5,188 nucleotides of DNA, taken from NCBI GenBank assembly GCA_023230245.1, contig JALNXT010000132.1:1-5188 (forward strand), written 5' to 3'. The notes below the pieces were generated by a model that searched no databases, had not been told where the DNA came from, and saw nothing but the letters and a program-made list of their open reading frames with translations. The stretch's first letter is position 1. Every line of letters starts with the position of its first letter. This stretch comes from Candidatus Cloacimonadota bacterium (lineage in GTDB: Bacteria > Cloacimonadota > Cloacimonadia > Cloacimonadales > Cloacimonadaceae). The position numbers and the translations under genes are program-made. Below, piece after piece: positions 1 through 5,188 of this stretch.

Positions 1-1
1 C

Positions 2-1681
2 AGCGAATTGGAGCGGGCAAAACGATCCCTCATCAGGGACATGGAAAATGCTTTGGCAGAGGCAGATAAACGGGAATCGGGTGAAGTGATATGGGATTAT
101 CAGAATCATTTTGTTAACGCTATGAGTCCCATGAATGCTATCCAGGTATCGGAGCTGATCGGGGAAACTTTAGGTCTTGTTACCTTGGAAGATGTGAATT
201 CCATGCACGCCAAACTAATCACCGATAAGAATCTGGTGGTAAATGTTATGACTAACGAGAAACCAGAAAAAATAGGAATCACCGAAGATGATGTACTCGC
301 CGCTATCGCCAAAAACAGGGCGAGTCAGTTAGTCGAATATACCGATAAGTTTCGTGATGAACCACTGCTGAAGAACATCCCTGCTCCCCTACCCATTCTG
401 GCTGAAGAGATATATCCGGCAACCGGCATCAAACGCTGGACATTGGCAAACGGTGCCTTCGTGTTTCTAAAATCCACCCAAAATCGCAATGATGAACTGC
501 TGATGCGGGCTTTCAGTCCGGGTGGGGAATCCAGCATGTCTGAAGAGGATTACCTCCAAGGTTCCTGGGCTGCCAACCTGGTACGTGAATGCGGAGTAGG
601 CAGCTTTGATAAAAATGAACTTAACAAAAAGCTGGCAGATAAAATCGTGAGCGTGAATCCTTATATTGATCGTTGCAGCGAAGGATATTATGGCTCCTGC
701 TCGCCGGTGGATATGGAAACTATGTTTCAGCTCGTGTATCTTTATGCCAACCAGCCAAATGTAACCGCCACAGGTTATGCCAGTTGGATAAATAAGCAAA
801 GCACCTTTATTAGGGATCAGGCTCTTGATCCAGAGGCATGTTTTGAAGATAGCATCCAAGTTATTTCCCGAAATCGGCATCCGCGCGCCAATAGCTTAAC
901 CATGGATACCCTGCAAGGCATTGATCCTGCCAAAGCTGTGGCTATTTATCGTGAACGCTTCCAGACCGCGCCAGGAGATTTTGTCTATATCTTTGTGGGC
1001 AATTTCGATGAGGAAACCCTCAAACATCACTGCATGACCTACCTCTCCGGCGGGAAACTCAGGACGAACTGGGAGGCAATTAAAGATGACGGGATGCGTT
1101 ACCAGAAAGGTAAAGGCGGATTGGTGCTGCGCAAAGGTATTGCAGATAAAGCCATGGTGAGTTTAATTACCTATAATGATGGACCTGTAACCGCAGAAAC
1201 CCGGCAAGAAACAGCCATGTTGGACATACTTGCCAGCGAAAAGTTGCGCGAAAATATCCGTGAAAACCGCAGCGGGGTTTATTACGTGTATTGTAACACG
1301 GACAAAAATCTCTATCCTGTTCACGAGCTAAGCGCATACCTGAGCTTGGGTTGCTCTACAGACAGGGTGGATGAACTGATCGCAGCTTCTTTGGCTGTAC
1401 TGGATAGCCTTAAAGCAGGTCTCTTTGAAGATAAATATGTGAATACCGTCCGGCAAGCCCGGCTGAAACAGATGGAAGAAAACTTTCAGAGCAACGATTG
1501 GTGGGCTGGACGCATCCTTGATCAGGTTTCCAATCAGTTTCCTGTGGATGGCATAATGGATGAGGTGGAAGCCATCAACGCCATTGATAGAAACAAACTG
1601 GCAGCCTATGCACGTAAATACATGAATTTTGACGTGAATTGCCTGAAATTTGTCCTGCTACCGGAGGCTGCAAAACGCTAA
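2..1681 (+). CDS. M16 (pitrilysin/insulinase) family zinc peptidase, C-terminal part
   Basis: This is the 3' part of a gene that enters from the left edge. The frame is open from base 2, so the TTG at base 8 is not taken as the start. M16 proteases of this long type are about 900 residues with two homologous halves that close like a clam around peptide substrates; many are periplasmic or secreted, but no signal peptide can be judged here. Bases 2 to about 340 match the end of the first half (M16_C-like, including the LVVNVM strand). The second half begins near base 421 with TGIKRWTLANGAFVFLKST, followed by SPGGESS (near 515) and a long stretch typical of the family (VSVNPYIDRCSEGYYGS, then DMETMFQLVYLYANQP). 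No HxxEH zinc motif occurs here. In the family it sits in the N-terminal half, outside the window, and the second half is usually inactive, as it appears here. The frame is intact to a TAA stop. Family assignment is confident; substrate is unknown. Confidence 0.88.
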   Translation, partial: SELERAKRSLIRDMENALAEADKRESGEVIWDYQNHFVNAMSPMNAIQVSELIGETLGLVTLEDVNSMHAKLITDKNLVVNVMTNEKPEKIGITEDDVLAAIAKNRASQLVEYTDKFRDEPLLKNIPAPLPILAEEIYPATGIKRWTLANGAFVFLKSTQNRNDELLMRAFSPGGESSMSEEDYLQGSWAANLVRECGVGSFDKNELNKKLADKIVSVNPYIDRCSEGYYGSCSPVDMETMFQLVYLYANQPNVTATGYASWINKQSTFIRDQALDPEACFEDSIQVISRNRHPRANSLTMDTLQGIDPAKAVAIYRERFQTAPGDFVYIFVGNFDEETLKHHCMTYLSGGKLRTNWEAIKDDGMRYQKGKGGLVLRKGIADKAMVSLITYNDGPVTAETRQETAMLDILASEKLRENIRENRSGVYYVYCNTDKNLYPVHELSAYLSLGCSTDRVDELIAASLAVLDSLKAGLFEDKYVNTVRQARLKQMEENFQSNDWWAGRILDQVSNQFPVDGIMDEVEAINAIDRNKLAAYARKYMNFDVNCLKFVLLPEAAKR

Positions 1682-1695
1682 TCTGTCTGCTAAAA

Positions 1696-1730
1696 ACCGG
1701 ATGAATCCGGTGAACCGACCGGCTAAAGCC
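1696..1730 (+). terminator. Hairpin cluster after the peptidase gene, possible terminator
   Basis: Fifteen bases after the peptidase stop, ACCGGA (1696-1701) and TCCGGT (1706-1711) form a perfect 6-bp stem with a TGAA loop. CCGGT (1707-1711) can instead pair with ACCGG (1718-1722) around a 6-base loop, and GGC/GCC (1721-1723 with 1728-1730) closes a small third hairpin over TAAA. The position suits a transcription end or an mRNA 3'-stabilising structure. No T-tract follows any stem, so this is not a canonical intrinsic terminator. The stems are seen directly; the function is inferred. Confidence 0.35.
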
Positions 1731-1881
1731 AGCGTTACAGTAATGTGCAATGGTCTCATGAAGGATATAGAAAATAGTAGTTCTTGCTGAGTCCGATTTG
1801 TAATGCTTCAGCAAAAGAGAAATAGGTTGACCAATAAATGCAATCCTACACATTGCTACTCAGATAAAAGATGTTTAGCTT

Positions 1882-1886
1882 AGAGG
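1882..1886 (+). promoter_or_regulatory. Ribosome binding site for the restriction-modification gene
   Basis: AGAGG lies 6 bases before the ATG at 1893, a normal Shine-Dalgarno spacing. It decides the start: the in-frame TTG at 1887 directly abuts the site and would be far too close. An in-frame TAG at 1881-1883 rules out any longer N-terminus. Confidence 0.7.
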
Positions 1887-1892
1887 TTGGTT

Positions 1893-4800
1893 ATGATCGA
1901 TAAAATATTAACGGACTATTTGAAAGATGTACAGACAGCTATTAACAGAGGTGATGCAAGAGAGGAAACCTTTTACCCCTGCCTGGAAAGGCTGCTGTAT
2001 GCCTATGCTGATAGCAATAGTTTAAGCAAAATAGCCGTAACCATCCTTCCCAAAGCTACGGATGCCGGAAACCCTGATTTTCGGGTGTGGAACGGAAAGA
2101 ACAGAATCACAGGCTATATCGAAGCCAAAGCACCGCAGGTCTATCAGCTTGACCAAATCTCTGTAAGCGAGCAGCTAAAGCGGTATTTTAGCACTTTCCC
2201 CAATGTTATCCTCACCAATTTCTACGAGTTTCGCCTTTATCAACACGGTTCATTTGTAAGCAGCGTTACTATTGCAAGTGCTGCCAATGCCCTAAACTTG
2301 GGCAAAACTCCTCCTGTGCAAAACTCTGCCCTCTTTGAGGAATTGCTTTCCCGCTACTTTGCTTTCTCACTGCCAGCCATAACTGACCCCAAAACTTTGG
2401 CGCAGGCACTTGCCAAACGTACCCGCTTCCTGCGCGACGAAATCCTAAAATACGAGCTGATAGAAGAAGAAAAACAAGGCAAAAAAGTACTGCTGAACTT
2501 CTATGATAGCTTCAAAAAACTGCTGATAAACAACCTTACGGTAGAGCAATTTGCCGATTTATATGCCCAAACCCTCACCTATGGTATCTTTGCCGCCCGC
2601 ACCCGCAGCGAAGGTGATTTTAACAGAGAGTTAATCCATAAATACATCCCCAAAACCTTGGGTGTGCTGAAAAGTATCTTTAAGTTTATCTCCTACGAAG
2701 AACCACCCAAAGCTCTGGAAGTGTTGATTGACGATATTGCCGAAATTCTTTATGTTACAGATATCCAGAAGATACTGCACAAATACTATGTGGATGGCAA
2801 AGGCAGCGACCCCATCGTGCATTTCTATGAGACCTTTTTAGGCGAATACGACCCCAATCTGCGCAAAAGCAGAGGAGTTTATTACACCCCCGAACCTGTG
2901 GTACGCTATATTGTCCGCTGCATAAACAGCCTGCTGAAAAGCCATTTTGGGCTTAGCGAAGGGCTGGCAGATGAATCTGTAACTGTGCTCGACCCCGCGG
3001 CAGGTACTTTGACCTTCCCTGCCGAAGCTGTTAAGACTGCCTTGCAGGAATATACCGCCAAATATGGCACAGGCGGAACCCATAGCTTTATCCGGGATCA
3101 CATCCTGCCCCATTTCTATGCCATAGAGCTGATGATGGCACCTTATACTGTGGGACACCTAAAAATGGGCTATCTATTGGCAGAGCTGGGCTATGATATG
3201 AGCGATGAGGAACGCTTTAAGCTGTATCTTTCCAATACCTTAGAACCAGATATCCCTGCTCAATTGGATACTATCTTTACCCACGAGATTACCGAAGAAT
3301 GCGCGCATGCCAATAAGATTAAACATCAAGAACCTGTATTGGTGATAATGGGGAATCCCCCCTATAGCGGAGCCAGCGAGAATACTAACGACTGGACAGA
3401 AACACTGATGAAGACGGCTTTGGATGGTGCGCAGGATTATTACACTGTGGATGCTAAGCCCCTTGGCGAGAAAAACCCGAAGTGGCTGCAGGACGATTAT
3501 GTGAAGTTCCTGCGCTTTGCCCAATGGAAGATACACAAAGCCGGCAAGGGCATTGTGGGGATGATAACCAATCACGGATATTTGGATAACCCCACCTTCC
3601 GCGGGATGCGCCAAAGCCTGATGAATACCTTTGACCACATTTATGTGCTTGATCTGCATGGAAATACTAAAAAGAAAGAAAAGTGCCCTGATGGCAGCAA
3701 AGATGAGAATGTGTTTGATATACAGCAAGGCACGGCGATTGTGCTGATGATAAAGGTAGGGTCGCTCGCCGAAGCGACCACTCTTGTCGGAACGGCGTCC
3801 GACAGTACGGTGCTTTCTAAAATCCACCATCACGAGCTGTTTGGCTTGCGAAAGGATAAATACGCGTGGCTGGAACAGACGGAGTTTAACGCAGAGAACT
3901 ACCATGTAATAAGCCCCACTTCGCCCTTTTACCTGTTCCATCCAGAAGCCACAGGCAACGAACACTATCTTAAGTGGCTTAGCTTGCCGGATATCTTCCC
4001 TGTGAATAGCGTTGGCATCGTAACCGCAAGAGATAGCCTTACCATCCAAGATACAAAGCTGAAAGTGCAAACTACAATCGCTAACTTTGCCTCTCTTGAT
4101 CCTGAAACGGCAAGAACCGCTTATAAACTTGGGAAGGATGCCCGCGATTGGCAGGTTAAACTTGCCCAAAAAGACCTAAATGATAGTGGCTTATCTGATG
4201 CTAAAATAAGCCCAATTCTGTACCGACCTTTTGATATGCGCTATACTTATTATACAGGCAAAAGCAGAGGCTTCCACTGTATGCCAAGAAATGAAGTGAT
4301 GAAGCATATGCTGAAAGTGAATGTAGCATTGGTAACTAATAAAAGAGAGGAATTGGACATCCCTTGGGGGCATTGCATGATAACTAACTACATCTCTGAG
4401 CATGGCGCACTTTCATCAAAAACTACAAGTTACCATTTCCCCCTATACCTATATCCCGATGTTACTCAAAAAGAAGACATCTTTGCCTCGGAGGGAATTG
4501 AATACAATATCAGTAGCAAGTTGCTTGATAGCCTTGCCAAGCTTTGGGGAGATAAGTTCACTCCGGAGCAGCTCTTCTATTATGTTTATGCTATACTCTA
4601 CAGCAATAGCTACCGCCAGCGTTATGCCCAGTATTTGCGCATGGATTTCCCCCGTATCCCCTTCACGGAGGATTATGCGCTGTTTGCTAAACTGGCAGAA
4701 TTGGGAGAAAAGCTTGCCAAACTGCATCTGCTGGATAGTCCGCTGTTAGACCCTCCCCTCTCCAAGTATCAGGGAAAAGGCGCAAGCGATATGGTGGAAA

Positions 4801-5051
4801 ATGTAAGCTATAACGCCCTTGATAACACTGTGCGGATAAATGCCGATAAATACTTCGATAACATCAGTGAAGAGCTTTGGAACTATCACATTGGCGGATA
4901 TCAGGTGCTGCACAAATACCTGAAAGACCGCAAAGGCAAAACCCTGGATAATCACAAACGCTATTGCCAAATAGTAACCGCCCTCGCCAAGACAATAGAG
5001 ATACAGCGGGAGATAGATGGGGTGTATGCTTTGGTGGATGTAGGTAATTGA
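1893..5051 (+). CDS. Single-chain restriction-modification enzyme (nuclease, N6-adenine methyltransferase, type ISP-like specificity region)
   Basis: This is a 1052-residue protein predicted to methylate adenine in a DNA target and cut unmodified DNA. Residues 1-110 resemble a PD-(D/E)XK nuclease: D62 in NPDFRVW, then E77-A-K79. Residues 120-300 look like a helical linker. The methyltransferase core spans about 310-615: RGVYYTPEPVVRYIV (327 on), SAM-binding motif I DPAAGTLTF (D367), acidic E412 in YAIELMMAPY, catalytic NPPY (488-491), ITNHGYLDNPTFRGM (558 on), DLHGN (587-591) and DENVFDIQQG (604 on). The rest carries signatures I associate with the type ISP C-terminal/target-recognition region: YRPFDMRYTYYTG (777 on), MDFPRIPF (917 on) and IGGYQVLHKYLKDR (1000 on). 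Classical type ISP enzymes such as LlaGI are about 1600 residues, with an SF2 helicase between nuclease and methylase. None is visible here, so the layout is closer to type IIG. No partner gene is present in the window. A palindromic repeat is embedded at residues 623-638. Family call is strong; active cleavage and target sequence are not known. Confidence 0.88.
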   Translation: MIDKILTDYLKDVQTAINRGDAREETFYPCLERLLYAYADSNSLSKIAVTILPKATDAGNPDFRVWNGKNRITGYIEAKAPQVYQLDQISVSEQLKRYFSTFPNVILTNFYEFRLYQHGSFVSSVTIASAANALNLGKTPPVQNSALFEELLSRYFAFSLPAITDPKTLAQALAKRTRFLRDEILKYELIEEEKQGKKVLLNFYDSFKKLLINNLTVEQFADLYAQTLTYGIFAARTRSEGDFNRELIHKYIPKTLGVLKSIFKFISYEEPPKALEVLIDDIAEILYVTDIQKILHKYYVDGKGSDPIVHFYETFLGEYDPNLRKSRGVYYTPEPVVRYIVRCINSLLKSHFGLSEGLADESVTVLDPAAGTLTFPAEAVKTALQEYTAKYGTGGTHSFIRDHILPHFYAIELMMAPYTVGHLKMGYLLAELGYDMSDEERFKLYLSNTLEPDIPAQLDTIFTHEITEECAHANKIKHQEPVLVIMGNPPYSGASENTNDWTETLMKTALDGAQDYYTVDAKPLGEKNPKWLQDDYVKFLRFAQWKIHKAGKGIVGMITNHGYLDNPTFRGMRQSLMNTFDHIYVLDLHGNTKKKEKCPDGSKDENVFDIQQGTAIVLMIKVGSLAEATTLVGTASDSTVLSKIHHHELFGLRKDKYAWLEQTEFNAENYHVISPTSPFYLFHPEATGNEHYLKWLSLPDIFPVNSVGIVTARDSLTIQDTKLKVQTTIANFASLDPETARTAYKLGKDARDWQVKLAQKDLNDSGLSDAKISPILYRPFDMRYTYYTGKSRGFHCMPRNEVMKHMLKVNVALVTNKREELDIPWGHCMITNYISEHGALSSKTTSYHFPLYLYPDVTQKEDIFASEGIEYNISSKLLDSLAKLWGDKFTPEQLFYYVYAILYSNSYRQRYAQYLRMDFPRIPFTEDYALFAKLAELGEKLAKLHLLDSPLLDPPLSKYQGKGASDMVENVSYNALDNTVRINADKYFDNISEELWNYHIGGYQVLHKYLKDRKGKTLDNHKRYCQIVTALAKTIEIQREIDGVYALVDVGN
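3760..3804. repeat. REPIN-like palindromic element embedded in frame in the restriction-modification gene
   Basis: Two adjacent perfect hairpins are visible. The first is GGTCGCT (3760-3766) with AGCGACC (3773-3779) around the loop CGCCGA. The second is TGTCGGA (3785-3791) with TCCGACA (3798-3804) around ACGGCG. The spacer ACTCT separates them. Read on the opposite strand, hairpin 2 is a diverged copy of hairpin 1: GTCG, CGCCG and CGAC blocks are shared, while the variable stem pairs differ in a compensatory way (CT/AG against GA/TC). The block is about 67% GC, above its surroundings, is 45 bases long and keeps the frame. It encodes a Gly/Ser/Ala/Thr-rich stretch (residues 623-638) between the methylase core and the specificity region. 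The structure is seen directly; its status as a dispersed genomic repeat is inferred. Confidence 0.7.
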
Positions 5052-5088
5052 TCTTGGCACATAAAACATGATAACAAGGTTCACGTAA

Positions 5089-5157
5089 GTGTGGAGTCGA
5101 TTTGCCTTGAATTAGCTTTACTCATAACTGTATCTTTTATGGGCAAATGGACTACAC
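5089..5157. repeat. Imperfect inverted repeat downstream of the restriction-modification gene
   Basis: The arm 5089-5106 (GTGT, GG, AGTC, G, ATTTGCC) pairs with 5142-5157 (GGCAAATGGACTACAC) through 15 base pairs, with one 2-base bulge (5093-5094) and one G-G mismatch (5099 with 5149). The loop is 35 bases (5107-5141). It begins 37 bases after the stop codon. The long loop and lack of a T-tract after the right arm argue against a simple intrinsic terminator. A small palindromic element, an RNA structure or an element border are all possible. The remaining bases from 5052 to 5188 show no supported gene. Confidence 0.45.
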
Positions 5158-5188
5158 CGTAGGCAACCATGCAACCGTCGAATTCGCT

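Noticed and set aside
1701..1790. 29-codon small open frame (ATG to TGA) in the intergenic gap
   Set aside because: There is no ribosome binding site before it, it begins inside the hairpin stem, and its composition is unremarkable. This is too weak to call a gene.
1827..1832. TTGACC as a possible -35 box for the restriction-modification gene
   Set aside because: No acceptable -10 hexamer lies 16-18 bases downstream (TACACA is at 14 and GATAAA at 30), and no Bacteroidota-type TAnnTTTG box is present. No promoter can be supported.
3240..4169. 309-codon open frame on the minus strand
   Set aside because: It lies wholly opposite the most conserved methyltransferase section (NPPY through DLHGN) of the plus-strand gene and its translation shows no recognisable domain. 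It is an antisense shadow.
4402..4749. 115-codon open frame on the plus strand in another frame
   Set aside because: It is inside the C-terminal region of the restriction-modification gene, whose own frame keeps family signatures (MDFPRIPF) across this stretch. It is not evidence of a frameshift.
1864..5140. Inverted 9-mer ATAAAAGAT (1864-1872) and ATCTTTTAT (5132-5140) flanking the restriction-modification gene
   Set aside because: It is a short AT-rich word and could easily match by chance; no flanking extension of the match was found.
5169..5188. ATG at the right edge as the start of a next gene
   Set aside because: Only six codons are visible and only a weak AGG precedes it. Nothing can be decided at the window edge.

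Overview
The window is a bacterial chromosomal fragment with mid-40s % GC by eye. It carries two long plus-strand genes and two short intergenic gaps. No ribosomal, tRNA or other phylogenetic marker is present. The C-terminal half of a long two-repeat M16 peptidase, of the kind common in Bacteroidota, Cloacimonadota and relatives, suggests the FCB superphylum. That placement is a weak inference.

Layout. Bases 2-1681 hold the 3' part of an M16 (pitrilysin/insulinase) zinc protease, whose 5' end and catalytic HxxEH half lie off the left edge. Bases 1682-1892 are a 211-base gap with a cluster of CCGG-based hairpins just after the protease stop and a ribosome binding site at its right end. Bases 1893-5051 encode a 1052-residue single-chain restriction-modification enzyme: a PD-(D/E)XK-type nuclease signature, a helical linker, a gamma-class N6-adenine methyltransferase (DPAAG, NPPY) and a type ISP-like C-terminal specificity region. 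No helicase is present. Bases 5052-5188 hold no convincing gene but contain an imperfect inverted repeat with a 35-base loop.

The most unusual thing is inside the restriction-modification gene. At 3760-3804 a GC-rich 45-base block consists of two perfect 7-bp hairpins with 6-base loops. The second hairpin is the mirror-image copy of the first, with compensatory stem changes. The block is read in frame as about 15 residues between the methyltransferase core and the specificity region. It looks like a REPIN or palindromic mobile repeat tolerated inside a protein-coding gene.

The two genes have no evident functional link. The protease looks like cellular housekeeping. The restriction-modification gene looks like a self-contained one-gene defence cassette placed beside it, with no separate methylase, specificity or helicase partner in view. 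No CRISPR array, RNA gene, transposase or integrase was seen.
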